Shown: positions 17,824 to 30,127, counted from the first letter of the stretch. The stretch is DNA of 64,000 nt from Candidatus Planktophila lacus (GCF_002288385.1 NZ_CP016783.1:248001-312000); one strand, 5' to 3'. Notes: generated by a model not told the origin, from the sequence alone. A program made the numbers and translations.

Positions 17824-18927
17824 ATGCGTGAATATCTCGTAACGCTCTTACTTGCAGCAGCGCTCTGTTACATCATCACTCCCTTTGTAAGAAAATGGGC
17901 TTTGCACTTTGGCGCAGTGGCACAGATTCGAAAGCGCGATATTCACGTCATTCCGACTCCACGTTGGGGAGGGCTTGCGATGTGGCTTTCGATGTCAGCT
18001 ACCTTCTTAATTGTCGGAAATTTAGAACTCGTTGGAAAATCTTTCGGTAATGATGCGCAAGGAATTTTCTTAGCCGGAACCTTCTTGGTTCTACTGGGAA
18101 TGGCAGATGATCGATTTGAACTAGATGCGATTACCAAGTTGGCAGGCCAAGCACTTGCTGCCGGAATCTTGTTGTTATACGGAATTCAAATCTTATGGTT
18201 GCCGATAAATGGCGTAACCATGTTGCCACCGAGCGTTGGCCAATTGCTTACCGTGCTTATAGTTCTCGTAACAATCAACGCCGTTAACTTTATCGATGGC
18301 CTAGATGGCTTAGCCGCTGGAATAGTTGCAATTGCGGGCTCTGCCTTCTTCGCCTTCGCATATTTATTGGCAGTTGTTTACGGCTTTAACCGCGCAGGTG
18401 CACCATCGCTTATTACCGCGATCGCAATCGGTGTTTGCTTAGGTTTCCTGCCACACAACTCGCATCCCGCCCGCATCTTTATGGGGGATTCGGGGTCAAT
18501 GTTCCTTGGCTTAATGCTGGCAGCCTCTGCAATCACTTTAACTGGCCAGGTAGATCCAAATGCAATTAGCGAAGAGAAACTTGGGCCTGCCCTATTGCCG
18601 CTACTTCTTCCTTTTGCAGTTCTTGCAATTCCACTTGCTGATTTAACTCTGGCGATCTTTCGCCGTATTCGCGCCGGCAAATCTCCGTTTTCATCCGATA
18701 AAGAACATCTACATCACCGCATTATGCGCGCTGGCAATACGCAAATCCGCACGGCTGCGATTATGTATTTGTGGACCGCAACGATTGCCTTTCCTGTCAC
18801 CGTTTCAGCATTTGCTCCACTTTGGGTGGCGGCGATATTTGCAGGGGCTATGTTGGCGTTCACGATCTTCTTTAGCCGCGGTAAATCTAAGTCGTTACGA
18901 ATTACAGAAAGTGTGAGCCATGTCTGA
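17824..18927 (+). CDS. wecA: Undecaprenyl-phosphate sugar-1-phosphate transferase, WecA/Rfe type
   Basis: This polytopic membrane enzyme transfers a sugar-1-phosphate, usually GlcNAc-1-P, to the lipid carrier. In Actinobacteria it starts cell-wall linkage or surface polysaccharide synthesis. Its 367 residues hold about 10-11 helices. Diagnostic cytosolic loops are DDRFELDAITK, NFIDGLDGLAAG, ARIFMGDSGSMFLG and DKEHLHHRIM. It precedes the atp operon, the same order as Rv1302-Rv1303-atpB in mycobacteria, and overlaps the next gene by 8 bp. Confidence 0.94.
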   Translation: MREYLVTLLLAAALCYIITPFVRKWALHFGAVAQIRKRDIHVIPTPRWGGLAMWLSMSATFLIVGNLELVGKSFGNDAQGIFLAGTFLVLLGMADDRFELDAITKLAGQALAAGILLLYGIQILWLPINGVTMLPPSVGQLLTVLIVLVTINAVNFIDGLDGLAAGIVAIAGSAFFAFAYLLAVVYGFNRAGAPSLITAIAIGVCLGFLPHNSHPARIFMGDSGSMFLGLMLAASAITLTGQVDPNAISEEKLGPALLPLLLPFAVLAIPLADLTLAIFRRIRAGKSPFSSDKEHLHHRIMRAGNTQIRTAAIMYLWTATIAFPVTVSAFAPLWVAAIFAGAMLAFTIFFSRGKSKSLRITESVSHV

Positions 18928-19345
18928 TACGCAATCAAATGAATCACAACTTCTGCGAGGTGCGGTAAAGCCAACTCTGATTGTTGGCGCAATCGCGATA
19001 GTGCTATTTACTTTAACTCGCGGTCTTGCTGGTTTCTATGGCGCCTTGCTTGCGCAATTTATAGTCGCTATTTACTTCATCGTGCATATCTTGGTATCGC
19101 GCCTAACTAGAAATCTTGATCCGATAAGCACCATGGCTATGGCGCTATTTTCTTACTTTGCAAAACTTTTCTTCCTCGGCCTCTTCTTATGGGCGCTAGC
19201 CAAATACACCGATCGCGATGTAATCGATCGTTTGAGCTTCGGAGTCGCAGCCTGTGCGCTTACGGTCGCCTGGCTCGGGGGAGAGATCGCTAGTTACCTC
19301 AAGCTCAAAACTCATCTACCATTACCCCCTCAAGCAAAACAGTAA
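18920..19345 (+). CDS. AtpI-like membrane protein of the atp operon
   Basis: This 141-residue protein has four hydrophobic segments (about residues 19-33, 38-59, 70-94 and 106-125) and charged ends. It occupies the place of Rv1303, an AtpI-type protein, directly before the ATP synthase genes. AtpI proteins help assemble the c-ring or deliver Mg2+ in other bacteria. Sequence identity to classical AtpI is weak, so the call rests on topology and position. Confidence 0.7.
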   Translation: MSDTQSNESQLLRGAVKPTLIVGAIAIVLFTLTRGLAGFYGALLAQFIVAIYFIVHILVSRLTRNLDPISTMAMALFSYFAKLFFLGLFLWALAKYTDRDVIDRLSFGVAACALTVAWLGGEIASYLKLKTHLPLPPQAKQ

Positions 19346-19365
19346 TTACGGCCACGGAGGTCCCA

Positions 19366-19569
19366 GTGAGTAACAGCAGTCAGAACAAGCGCGATGAAAA
19401 CGCAATGTGGACCATCTTCGGTTACCTCCTTTCTGGACTACTTTTCTGGGGCGGGGTTGGCTATGCCGCAGATAAGTGGTTCGACACCAGTTACCTAACC
19501 TTGGCCGGTCTGCTCGTGGGTATGGGCGGGGCCATTTATTTGGTCTGGCTACGATTCGGCCGCGAATAA
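19366..19569 (+). CDS. AtpZ-like small membrane protein
   Basis: This 67-residue protein starts at GTG 19366 with GGAGG 5 nt upstream. It has two transmembrane helices, about residues 17-35 and 42-60. The pattern W.FGYLLSGLLFWGGVGYAADKWFDT followed by a Gly-rich second helix is typical of AtpZ (F0F1-ATPase-associated gene 1). AtpZ acts with AtpI in ATP synthase assembly or cation supply. It stands between the AtpI-like gene and atpB. Confidence 0.8.
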   Translation: MSNSSQNKRDENAMWTIFGYLLSGLLFWGGVGYAADKWFDTSYLTLAGLLVGMGGAIYLVWLRFGRE

Positions 19570-19697
19570 CGCCTAGATAAGTGACCAGCCCCACCCCTGG
19601 AGATCGGTTTTTGGATTTCACAGGTAGAGCCTTTTACCCATAAGGTTGCCCCGTTACAGGCAATTCCCTTATCTCGTCTAAGTAAATTGGAGTTCGT

Positions 19698-20486
19698 GTG
19701 CTCGCGTTAGTTCGTTCAAGCGCTGAAGGCGAAGGCTTTGTCCCGCCAAGTACCAAAGACTTCGAACTTCCTCCCATTTTTGGCGATAACCCTTATACGA
19801 CTAAACCGATTTTCTTAGTTCTACTCTCTGTAGTTTTGATCTCAGTCTTCTTTATCGCCGCATCACGTAAAGCGGCAGTCGTGCCTTCCAAGCTCCAGTT
19901 CGCCGGCGAAAGTGTTTACGCCTTTGTGCGAAATGACCTTGCAAAAGATGTAATCGGCCACGAATTCCTTCGCTTTGTTCCGTACCTATTTACACTCTTT
20001 ACCTTTATCTTGGTCAATAACTGGTTCGGAATTATTCCGCTTCTCCAGTTCCCAACGATGTCGCACGTTGGCTTCGCATATGTCTTAGCTGCATTTACAT
20101 TCTTCGTCTTCCACTACATCGGAATTAAAAAGCACGGCGTTTTCAAATACCTCAAGGACATCATGTTCATGCCTGGCGTTCCAAAGGCTGCATACATCTT
20201 GATTACCCCGCTTGAAATTCTTACCTTCTTCTTAGTTCGTCCATTGACGCTCTCACTGCGTCTCTTTGCAAATATGTTTGCGGGCCACTTACTGTTGCTC
20301 GTATTTATCTTGGGCGGAGAACACCTTGCCCAGGGTGCACTTGCTTTGAAGTTGGTTAGCCCGTTTGCCTTCGGTATCGGCATCGTGTTGACCTTCTTCG
20401 AGTTCATGGTTCAATGTCTTCAGGCGTACATCTTTACCCTGTTGACCGCTCTCTACATCGCCGGCGCCCTTGCCGACGAGCACTAA
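19698..20486 (+). CDS. atpB: ATP synthase Fo subunit a
   Basis: The stator a-subunit forms the two proton half-channels. It has 262 residues from GTG 19698, with TTGGAG just upstream. The essential arginine is in LSLRLFANMFAGHLLL, near residue 187. The C-terminal helix carries the conserved Gln-rich QCLQAYIFTLLTALYI. It is the first structural gene of atpBEFHAGDC. Confidence 0.97.
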   Translation: MLALVRSSAEGEGFVPPSTKDFELPPIFGDNPYTTKPIFLVLLSVVLISVFFIAASRKAAVVPSKLQFAGESVYAFVRNDLAKDVIGHEFLRFVPYLFTLFTFILVNNWFGIIPLLQFPTMSHVGFAYVLAAFTFFVFHYIGIKKHGVFKYLKDIMFMPGVPKAAYILITPLEILTFFLVRPLTLSLRLFANMFAGHLLLLVFILGGEHLAQGALALKLVSPFAFGIGIVLTFFEFMVQCLQAYIFTLLTALYIAGALADEH

Positions 20487-20509
20487 CACCTAACGAAAGG
20501 CAGTAAAAA

Positions 20510-20713
20510 ATGGAAGGCACACTCAACCTGGTCGGTTTTGGCCTCGCAGCAATCGGTCCTGGTATTGCAACCGGACTTATCTTCGCCGCATATATCAACG
20601 GCGTTGCACGTCAGCCTGAAGCACGTAGCGTTCTACAGCCAATCGCGTTCCTTGGATTCGCGCTCGCTGAAGCTCTCGCACTCTTCGGTCTCGTTCTAGC
20701 TTTCGTTCTCTAA
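20510..20713 (+). CDS. atpE: ATP synthase Fo subunit c
   Basis: This 67-residue hairpin forms the rotor ring. Helix 1 carries [10 protein letters not shown] and the polar loop is ARQPEAR. Ion-carrying E54 is in helix 2 ([10 protein letters not shown]). The residue after E54 is Ala, and helix 1 has no Gln of the Na+ signature, so the ring is H+-type. This fits coupling to actinorhodopsin. AAAGGCAG precedes the ATG. Confidence 0.97.
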   Translation: MEGTLNLVGFGLAAIGPGIATGLIFAAYINGVARQPEARSVLQPIAFLGFALAEALALFGLVLAFVL

Positions 20714-20729
20714 TTAGCCCAGAAAATAA

Positions 20730-21275
<546 letters not shown>

Positions 21276-21280
21276 GGAAA

Positions 21281-22117
21281 ATGAGAATTCACCTCGGAGG
21301 CAGTAGCCGTCAGTCACTCGTGGCTGCACGTGCTGCACTCGATGTTGCAGTCAAGGGCGCAAGCGCGGCATCGGCTTCAGAGTTGTCTTCTCACCTCTTC
21401 GCAGCAGCAGATCTCTTTGCCGATAACACTTCTGTGCGTCGCGCAATTACAGATCCAGCACGCGATAAGGCAGCAAAGGCTGCACTTGTTAAAGATCTAT
21501 TTACAAAATCAACCGGAACGCTCGCTGTATCACTTCTCAGCGAACTCTCTGGTCTTCGTTGGTCAGCAACTAAGGATCTGGTCTATGCAACAGAGCAGTT
21601 AGCAATTGAGGCAGAAGCATCTGCAGCAAATATTGCTGGCGAACTCGATCGCGTAGAAGATGAGTTCTTCGAAACTTCACGCCTGGTTGCCGATAATTTC
21701 GAGCTCCGCAAGGCGCTCGTAAGTGTTGGTTCAACTGAGGCCAAGTCAGCGTTAATCGCTGAAGTACTTGGCAAGAAGGCATCTGCCTCAACAATCAAGA
21801 TCGCTAGCGCACTTGTTGCCTCCCTTCGCGGACGCAGCATCGAAGCAGCCTTCGCTGATTACCTCTTTGGTTTGGCAAATCGTCGCAACCGCTTAATCGC
21901 AGTTGTGCGTACAGCAACTGCTCTAACTGATGCACAGTCAAAGCGACTTGCAACAGTTCTTGAGAAGAACGTCGGTCAGCCAATCCGCATTAACGTACAA
22001 ATCGACCCAACAATTCTGGGTGGAGTTTCAATCAAGTTCGCAGATGAGTTAGTCGATGGAAGCGTTGTAAACCGCCTGGCAAATGCTGGGCGTGCACTAG
22101 TTGGTCAGTCAGCGTAA
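21281..22117 (+). CDS. atpH: ATP synthase F1 subunit delta
   Basis: This 278-residue subunit is about 100 residues longer than the E. coli protein, as is usual in Actinobacteria. The C-terminal part NRLIAVVRTATALTDAQSKRL and IDPTILGGVSIKFADELVDGSV match the OSCP/delta consensus. It joins the peripheral stalk to the alpha3beta3 head. It starts 5 bp after atpF. Confidence 0.95.
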   Translation: MRIHLGGSSRQSLVAARAALDVAVKGASAASASELSSHLFAAADLFADNTSVRRAITDPARDKAAKAALVKDLFTKSTGTLAVSLLSELSGLRWSATKDLVYATEQLAIEAEASAANIAGELDRVEDEFFETSRLVADNFELRKALVSVGSTEAKSALIAEVLGKKASASTIKIASALVASLRGRSIEAAFADYLFGLANRRNRLIAVVRTATALTDAQSKRLATVLEKNVGQPIRINVQIDPTILGGVSIKFADELVDGSVVNRLANAGRALVGQSA

Positions 22118-22179
22118 GAAAAAAAGTAACAAATCAGTAATAGAGAAGATTTAAGAAGAAACGAAAAAGGGAGAACGAC

Positions 22180-23820
22180 ATGGCAGAGCTCAAGATCCAA
22201 CCGAATGAAATTCGGGATGCCTTAGCGAATTTCGTTAAGTCATACGATCCAGGCGCCGCAGCTCGCGACGAAGTAGGAACAGTTAGCCAGGCAGGCGATG
22301 GAATCGCTCGCGTTGAGGGACTTCCTTCAACAATGGCAAACGAACTTCTACAGTTCGAGAACGGAACACTAGGTCTTGCACTTAACCTCGATGTGCGCGA
22401 GATCGGTGTTGTTATTCTCGGAAGTTACGCAGGAATTGAAGAAGGAACATCAGTACGCGGTACTGGTGAAATTCTTTCTGTACCAGTTGGTGATGGCTTC
22501 TTGGGTCGCGTTGTTGATCCACTTGGTCGCCCAATTGATGGCAAGGGTGAAATCAAACCTGACGCACGCCGTGCACTTGAACTACAGGCTCCCTCTGTAG
22601 TTGAGCGCCAGCCAGTTAAGGAACCACTTGCAACAGGTATTAAGGCGATCGATGCGATGACAGCGATTGGTCGCGGACAGCGCCAGTTGATCATCGGTGA
22701 TCGTCAGACCGGAAAGACTGCAGTTGCGGTAGATACGATCATTAACCAGCGCGAAAACTGGCTAACTGGCGATAAGAAGAAGCAAGTTAAATGTATCTAC
22801 GTTGCAATTGGTCAAAAGGGTTCAACGATCGCATCTGTTAAGGGCGCACTCGAAGAAGCTGGCGCAATGGAGTACACAACAATCGTCGCGTCCCCTGCAT
22901 CAGACCCAGCGGGCTTCAAGTACCTCGCTCCTTACACCGGTTCTGCAATTGGTCAGCACTGGATGTACAAGGGCGAGCACGTTCTAATTGTTTTCGATGA
23001 TTTATCAAAGCAAGCTGAGGCTTATCGTTCAGTCTCACTTCTACTTCGTCGTCCACCAGGCCGCGAAGCGTACCCAGGAGATGTTTTCTACTTACACTCA
23101 CGTTTGCTAGAACGTTGCGCAAAGCTTTCTGATGAACTCGGTGGCGGTTCAATGACTGGCCTTCCAATCATTGAAACAAAGGGAAATGACGTTTCTGCGT
23201 TCATTCCTACCAACGTTATTTCTATTACAGATGGTCAGTGCTTCCTTGAAACAGATCTCTTCAACGCAGGCGTTCGCCCAGCGATCAACGTAGGTGTATC
23301 TGTTTCTCGCGTTGGTGGTTCTGCACAGACAAAGGCGATGAAGAAGATCGCTGGTCGTCTGCGTCTTGATCTCGCACAGTTCCGTGAACTCGAAGCCTTC
23401 GCTGCTTTCGGTTCTGACCTAGATGCGGCATCAAAGGCTCAACTCGAGCGCGGTGCACGTATGGTTGAACTTCTAAAGCAAGGTCAGTACTCACCTTATT
23501 CACTAGAGCGTCAGATTGTTTCAATCTGGGCCGGAACTTCAGGAGAACTTGATTCTGTTGCAGTTGCTGATATCCGTCGCTTTGAATCTGAACTTCTCGA
23601 CTTCATCGGTCGCGAACGTAAAGATATCTTCACCGTAATTTCAGAGACCAAGATGCTCGAAGATGACACCGTTGCCAAGATGAAGACAGCAGTTGCTGAC
23701 TTCAAGAAGCAATTCAAATCTTCTGCTGCAGGAATCGTTAACGATGCACCTGCTGAAGCACTTGATTCAGAAGGCGCTGAAGCGATCACAAAGTTTGTGC
23801 CACCGGCGGTGAAGAAGTAA
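22180..23820 (+). CDS. atpA: ATP synthase F1 subunit alpha
   Basis: This non-catalytic nucleotide-binding subunit has 546 residues. Walker A is GDRQTGKT (173-180). The alpha signature [17 protein letters not shown] lies near residue 370. A C-terminal extension after about residue 510 is Ala/Glu-rich, as in mycobacterial alpha, where the extension restrains ATP hydrolysis. AAAGGGAGAACG precedes the ATG. The 62-bp gap before it is the longest in the structural part of the operon. Confidence 0.97.
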   Translation: MAELKIQPNEIRDALANFVKSYDPGAAARDEVGTVSQAGDGIARVEGLPSTMANELLQFENGTLGLALNLDVREIGVVILGSYAGIEEGTSVRGTGEILSVPVGDGFLGRVVDPLGRPIDGKGEIKPDARRALELQAPSVVERQPVKEPLATGIKAIDAMTAIGRGQRQLIIGDRQTGKTAVAVDTIINQRENWLTGDKKKQVKCIYVAIGQKGSTIASVKGALEEAGAMEYTTIVASPASDPAGFKYLAPYTGSAIGQHWMYKGEHVLIVFDDLSKQAEAYRSVSLLLRRPPGREAYPGDVFYLHSRLLERCAKLSDELGGGSMTGLPIIETKGNDVSAFIPTNVISITDGQCFLETDLFNAGVRPAINVGVSVSRVGGSAQTKAMKKIAGRLRLDLAQFRELEAFAAFGSDLDAASKAQLERGARMVELLKQGQYSPYSLERQIVSIWAGTSGELDSVAVADIRRFESELLDFIGRERKDIFTVISETKMLEDDTVAKMKTAVADFKKQFKSSAAGIVNDAPAEALDSEGAEAITKFVPPAVKK

Positions 23821-23823
23821 CCC

Positions 23824-26156
<2,333 letters not shown>

Positions 26157-26160
26157 TCAC

Positions 26161-26412
26161 ATGGCACTTAACGTCGAACTAGTATCGCCAACACAACAGG
26201 TGTGGTCCGGGCAGGCAACTTTCGTTTCTGCTCGCACAACTGAAGGAGACCTCGGTGTCCTTCCAGATCACGCACCTTTGTTTGGCGTACTAGTCGACGG
26301 TGCCGTGAGCATCAAAGCAGTCGATGGAACGACGAAGGAATTCAACGTACAGGGCGGCTTCTTATCTGTCGCTAACAATCGCGTTTCGATACTTACAGAA
26401 ACGGTCGGTTAG
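26161..26412 (+). CDS. atpC: ATP synthase F1 subunit epsilon, beta-barrel domain only
   Basis: This 83-residue subunit holds only the N-terminal ten-stranded barrel, including GDLGVLPDHAPLFGVL and FNVQGGFLSVANNRVSILTE. The C-terminal two-helix inhibitory domain, which brings most epsilon subunits to about 120-135 residues, is missing. The next 60 nt are a terminator hairpin, so no frameshifted remnant is present. The barrel suffices for gamma and c-ring contact. Loss of the helices should remove epsilon-type inhibition of ATP hydrolysis. Confidence 0.93.
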   Translation: MALNVELVSPTQQVWSGQATFVSARTTEGDLGVLPDHAPLFGVLVDGAVSIKAVDGTTKEFNVQGGFLSVANNRVSILTETVG

Positions 26413-26416
26413 TTTC

Positions 26417-26477
26417 AAAAATTTCAGCTTCAGAAACATGAAAAGCAAAGGCACAGTTTCTTACACTGAAATTTTTT
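26417..26477. terminator. Bidirectional terminator between atpC and murA
   Basis: An 11-bp outer stem (26417-26427 with 26466-26476), an inner GAAAC/GTTTC pairing and T-runs on both strands end the rightward atp operon and the leftward murA gene. Confidence 0.9.
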
Positions 26478-26490
26478 ACTAAGTCCTCGG

Positions 26491-27765
26491 TTATTCGCGG
26501 GTGACGTTGGCGCCAAGTGCGCGAAGATCTTCAGCGAAATTTGGATAGCCGCGATCGATGTGGAATGCGCCATCGACGGTGGTTTCACCTTCGGAGACAA
26601 GAGCCGCAAGAACTAGTCCGGCGCCGGCGCGGATATCAGTCGCTTCAACGGGTGCACCAGATAGCTGTGGAATACCAGTTATGGAGGCGTGTTTTCCGTC
26701 AACGGTTACGTGTGCGCCAAGGCGTGCGAGTTCGTTTACAAACATAAAGCGTGATTCAAAGACATTTTCGGTGACCATGGAATGGCCGTCGGCGATTGCG
26801 TTCATTGCGATGATAAATGGCAAGAGATCGGTGGCAAATCCTGGATAGGGAAGTGTTGCAACATCTGTTGCACGTGGACGTTGGTTCATCTGCACACGAA
26901 TGCCGTCGGCAGTTGAGGTAATGATTGCGCCAGCATGCGCTAACTTTTCGAGCATAACTTCCATATGGTCAGCGCGACCACCATGAATTGTGATGTCGCC
27001 TTGGGTCATCGCAGCGGCAAATGCCCATGTGCCGGCGATGATGCGATCAGTAATTGTGGTGTGATCAGTTGGGTTTAACTTAGAAACACCAGTGATCTTA
27101 ATTAGCGGTGAACCAAGTCCTTCAATCTTTGCGCCCATTGAGATTAAGAATTCACCCAGATCAACTAAATCAGGTTCGCGCGCTGCGTTATCGATCGTTG
27201 TTATGCCCTTTGCCAGAACGGCAGCGGTCATTAAGTTTTCAGTAGCGCCAACGCTTGGGAAATCTAATTCGATAGTGGCGCCAGTTAAACCGTTAGGTGC
27301 TTCGGCGATTACATAACCATGTTCGACGTGAGCGGTTGCACCGAGTGATTCGAGGCCTTTAATGTGAAAATCTAAACCGCGTGAACCAATCGCATCACCG
27401 CCAGGAAGTGCGACTTCGGCTTTGCCGACGCGAGCAACCAGTGGGCCAAGTACATTGATAGATGCGCGCATCTTGCGCACGAGATCGTAATCGGCGCGAT
27501 GTGCTGGCGCTTCGGGAACGGTAATTGAGAGATTAGAACCATCGCGTGAAACTTCACATCCCAGGCGCTTTAGTAAATCGGCCATGATGTCTACGTCGGC
27601 GATATCCGGAACGTTGCGGATCGTTGATGTGCCAACGGCCAATAGCGAGGCCGCCATCAGCTTTAGGACAGAATTCTTAGCGCCAGTGACCGTTACTTCG
27701 CCCTTTAGGCTGCATCCGCCGACGATGCGAAAGCGATCGTTGGTCGAACCTTGCGAAGATGCCAT
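26491..27765 (-). CDS. murA: UDP-GlcNAc 1-carboxyvinyltransferase, Asp-type (fosfomycin-insensitive form)
   Basis: This enzyme performs the first committed step of peptidoglycan precursor synthesis, transferring enolpyruvyl from PEP to UDP-GlcNAc in the cytoplasm. It has 424 residues. K30-N31 match the conserved Lys-Asn pair. The active-site loop reads [10 protein letters not shown], with D124 replacing the Cys (E. coli C115) that fosfomycin alkylates. The same Asp is known in mycobacteria and chlamydiae and confers intrinsic fosfomycin resistance. It is divergent from the cobalamin adenosyltransferase gene with a 28-bp gap and a TAGACT box. Confidence 0.96.
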   Translation of the reverse strand: MASSQGSTNDRFRIVGGCSLKGEVTVTGAKNSVLKLMAASLLAVGTSTIRNVPDIADVDIMADLLKRLGCEVSRDGSNLSITVPEAPAHRADYDLVRKMRASINVLGPLVARVGKAEVALPGGDAIGSRGLDFHIKGLESLGATAHVEHGYVIAEAPNGLTGATIELDFPSVGATENLMTAAVLAKGITTIDNAAREPDLVDLGEFLISMGAKIEGLGSPLIKITGVSKLNPTDHTTITDRIIAGTWAFAAAMTQGDITIHGGRADHMEVMLEKLAHAGAIITSTADGIRVQMNQRPRATDVATLPYPGFATDLLPFIIAMNAIADGHSMVTENVFESRFMFVNELARLGAHVTVDGKHASITGIPQLSGAPVEATDIRAGAGLVLAALVSEGETTVDGAFHIDRGYPNFAEDLRALGANVTRE

Positions 27766-27771
27766 ATCCGA

Positions 27772-27777
27772 AGTCTA
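27772..27777 (-). promoter_or_regulatory. Putative -10 box for leaderless murA
   Basis: On the minus strand TAGACT lies 6 nt before ATG 27765. It shares the 28-bp divergent gap with the TAGGCT box of the opposite gene. Confidence 0.5.
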
Positions 27778-27781
27778 CTTA

Positions 27782-27787
27782 TAGGCT
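27782..27787 (+). promoter_or_regulatory. Putative -10 box for leaderless cobalamin adenosyltransferase gene
   Basis: TAGGCT lies 6 nt before ATG 27794, matching the window-wide pattern. Confidence 0.55.
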
Positions 27788-27793
27788 AGGGCC

Positions 27794-28366
27794 ATGGTTA
27801 ATTTAACGCGTATTTACACCAAGACAGGCGATGACGGATCTACCTCCCTCGGAGATATGAGCCGAACTTCCAAGAACGATTCACGCCTTGAGGCATATGC
27901 CACCGTTGATGAAGCAAATTCAACAATCGGAGTTGTTATTGCAACCGACGAACTCAGCGATGATATTCGCGCGCTTTTAGTTCGTATCCAAAACGATCTC
28001 TTCGATGTCGGAGCTGACCTCTGTACGCCAGTTGTAGATTCACCAGCATTTGAACCGTTGCGTGTTCTGGAATCTCAGATTACATTTCTGGAAGAGCAGA
28101 TCGATAAGTACAACGCAGATCTGCAACCACTTCGTTCTTTCGTATTGCCATCAGGAACTCCTGCAGCCGCACATTTGCATGTAGCGCGCACTGTTGTTCG
28201 CCGTGCAGAGCGTCGCACCTGGGCAGCAATCCATGGTTTCGGTACAGGTGTGAATCCACTGACTGCTAAATATTTAAATCGTTGCTCTGATCTTCTCTTC
28301 GTTTTGGCGCGCGTTGCCAATAAGGAAATCGGCGATCAACTTTGGGTACCCGGAGCAAACCGCTAA
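27794..28366 (+). CDS. pduO: Cob(I)alamin adenosyltransferase, PduO type
   Basis: This trimeric helical-bundle enzyme makes adenosylcobalamin from cob(I)alamin and ATP. It has 190 residues. The ATP-binding N-terminus reads RIYTKTGDDGSTSLGDMSRTSK. The conserved VRRAERRTW and the C-terminal LNRCSDLLFVLARVAN match the family. The neighbourhood atpC-murA-adenosyltransferase is conserved in Actinobacteria. It implies at least one B12-dependent enzyme in this organism. Confidence 0.95.
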   Translation: MVNLTRIYTKTGDDGSTSLGDMSRTSKNDSRLEAYATVDEANSTIGVVIATDELSDDIRALLVRIQNDLFDVGADLCTPVVDSPAFEPLRVLESQITFLEEQIDKYNADLQPLRSFVLPSGTPAAAHLHVARTVVRRAERRTWAAIHGFGTGVNPLTAKYLNRCSDLLFVLARVANKEIGDQLWVPGANR

Positions 28367-28683
28367 CTTTTTAGAACTGCGCGCGCTATCTTTTCATCGC
28401 GTTCAAAGACATATAAACGAGGTCCATCTTTAGTTTGGGCCAAGTTTGCCTTTATCTCTGCGGTGGCAAGCTTTAAGCGCAGCAGCTCGCCTTCGATGTA
28501 GTTATTTGGTGATGCGATAACAACTAGCGCGCCGTAATCATCTTCACCGCCAACTTTTGGTGTGCGCTCGACAACAGATTTTCCACGCTTAAATGCCCAA
28601 CGCAGAATTAGCGAGAGAATTGCTACGGCAAAGAAACCGCCGAAACTAGATAGAAAGAGCCCGTTATTGATTCCGCCGAGCAT
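28363..28683 (-). CDS. Membrane-anchored DUF2007-like small protein
   Basis: This 106-residue protein has one N-terminal membrane helix (about residues 10-30) and then a soluble domain. The pattern VVIASPNNYIEGELLRLKL...LYVFERDEKIARAVL resembles the DUF2007 putative signal-transducing fold (beta-alpha-beta, then a late helix). Resemblance is by eye and moderate. It overlaps the end of the adenosyltransferase gene by 4 bp, convergent, and follows the secreted-protein gene by 2 bp on its own strand. Confidence 0.6.
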   Translation of the reverse strand: MLGGINNGLFLSSFGGFFAVAILSLILRWAFKRGKSVVERTPKVGGEDDYGALVVIASPNNYIEGELLRLKLATAEIKANLAQTKDGPRLYVFERDEKIARAVLKS

Positions 28684-28685
28684 CG

Positions 28686-29312
28686 CTAATTTGCGCTTAC
28701 TTGGTAATCAGTATTTGGAAGCGGTCCTGATGGATCGCCTTGGTTGCAATCCACATTGATATTGGAAACTATCTGGCCGGCACCAATTGGTTCAGTTGTA
28801 ACCAAGAGAACGGTCACCACTTGCTGAGGGGCGCTACGTCCCACATCTGCAATGATTTTTCCGAAGGTTTTAGTAGTGCGATTCTCAGGTGAAGTTGCAC
28901 CAACCACATCGGCGGTAACTCTCCACCAACGACAACCTGTTTCGGCTGCTACTAAGACAGCTCCACAAGTGAATTGTGTACAGGATTTAACCTGCGAAGC
29001 CAGCGCTGATTTGGCCGAGAGAAGCCCCACCAACTCTTTTGCATTTGGAACCTTTAGATACAACTTAGTTTCACCCAATGGATCGGTCTTAAAGCCAACT
29101 GGCGGCCACTTCGGTGATGGAGAAGGTAACTTCTTAGCAACTTTCTTTTTCTTCTTTACCGGGGCTTTCTTTACTGGAGCCTTCTTTACCGGCGCTTTCT
29201 GAGTGGCACTCGCCTTCGGTGTTGGCGTAGGGCTTTTAGTTGCCGCAATAGTGGAAGTCAGCGAGAGCGATAGAAAGAGCACTGAGAAGATTGCAACTAA
29301 CTTAATTCTCAT
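28686..29312 (-). CDS. Secreted or lipid-free exported protein with Lys/Pro linker
   Basis: This 208-residue protein starts at ATG 29312, which overlaps the ABC permease stop in an ATGA junction. A signal peptide covers residues 1-24. A Pro/Thr/Ser stretch and three APVKK repeats with a KKKKK run follow, typical of a wall-spanning linker. The C-terminal domain, about residues 75-208, has four cysteines that could form disulfides (SCTQFTC, TGCRWW, VDCNQ). It has no recognised family. Coupling to an ABC exporter suggests it works at the envelope with it. Confidence 0.65.
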   Translation of the reverse strand: MRIKLVAIFSVLFLSLSLTSTIAATKSPTPTPKASATQKAPVKKAPVKKAPVKKKKKVAKKLPSPSPKWPPVGFKTDPLGETKLYLKVPNAKELVGLLSAKSALASQVKSCTQFTCGAVLVAAETGCRWWRVTADVVGATSPENRTTKTFGKIIADVGRSAPQQVVTVLLVTTEPIGAGQIVSNINVDCNQGDPSGPLPNTDYQVSAN

Positions 29313-30127
29313 CGCTCTTGCTCCCATTTAAAGGTTTTGATCGAAATCACTAAACCGGCGATTAACCACGCCAGAATAATCCAGAAAGTACGGCCGGTCT
29401 CCCAAGTACCGGCAACTTCTTGCGCAGCAAATGAATCTGGCAGGAATACCGAACGCATACCTTGGGTCATCCACTTAAGTGGGAAGATCGCAGCGACTTG
29501 CTGCATCCAGCCTGGCAAATCTGTGAAGACAAAGAAGACTCCGCTAAAGAATTGCAGAATGATTACTACAGGTGAGACAACTGCAGATGCGCCGCGACCG
29601 CTCTTAGGAATGACAGAGAAGGCAATGCCGAGCGCAGTTGATGCGGCGCTTCCCAAGATGATCAACCAAGTAAAGGTCAACCACTTTGCCGGATCAGTTG
29701 GAAGATTTACCCCGAAGAATAAGACACCTGCAATAAGAAGCAGTGCTACTTGAATAACCATAGTTACAAATACAACGATTGATTTACCTATGAAATAACT
29801 TGATGCTGGCATCGGAGTGCCACGCAAGCGTTTTAGCGTTCCAAAATCACGTTCTACGGGAATCATGATTGCAAGCTGTTGGAAGCCAGTGTTAACAAGG
29901 CCCGATGCGATCATTCCGGCAACAAAGTACTGACTAAAAGTTACGCCATCAGTAAGTTCGTTGGTAAAGACTGAACCAAAGATAGCGAGCAACATAATTG
30001 GAAATGCCAGGGTAAAGACCACGGATTCGCGCTGGCGCATAAATTGTTTAACTTCCAGGCCACCGCGCGCAATACCAATTGCTAAGGCGCTGGGTACTTT
30101 ATTGGTCTGCACTTTATTCGCTGACAT
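29309..30127 (-). CDS. ABC-2 type exporter permease
   Basis: This 272-residue protein has six membrane segments of the ABC2_membrane family. It contains VVFTLAFPIMLLAIFGSVF, then FGTLKRLRGTPMP in the cytosolic loop, a marker of DrrB/NodJ-type permeases. ATG 30127 is preferred because GGAGG lies 5 nt upstream; an alternative ATG at 30139 has no site. It overlaps the ATPase gene by 14 bp. Such pairs export drugs, lipids or glycans; the substrate is unknown. Confidence 0.88.
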   Translation of the reverse strand: MSANKVQTNKVPSALAIGIARGGLEVKQFMRQRESVVFTLAFPIMLLAIFGSVFTNELTDGVTFSQYFVAGMIASGLVNTGFQQLAIMIPVERDFGTLKRLRGTPMPASSYFIGKSIVVFVTMVIQVALLLIAGVLFFGVNLPTDPAKWLTFTWLIILGSAASTALGIAFSVIPKSGRGASAVVSPVVIILQFFSGVFFVFTDLPGWMQQVAAIFPLKWMTQGMRSVFLPDSFAAQEVAGTWETGRTFWIILAWLIAGLVISIKTFKWEQER

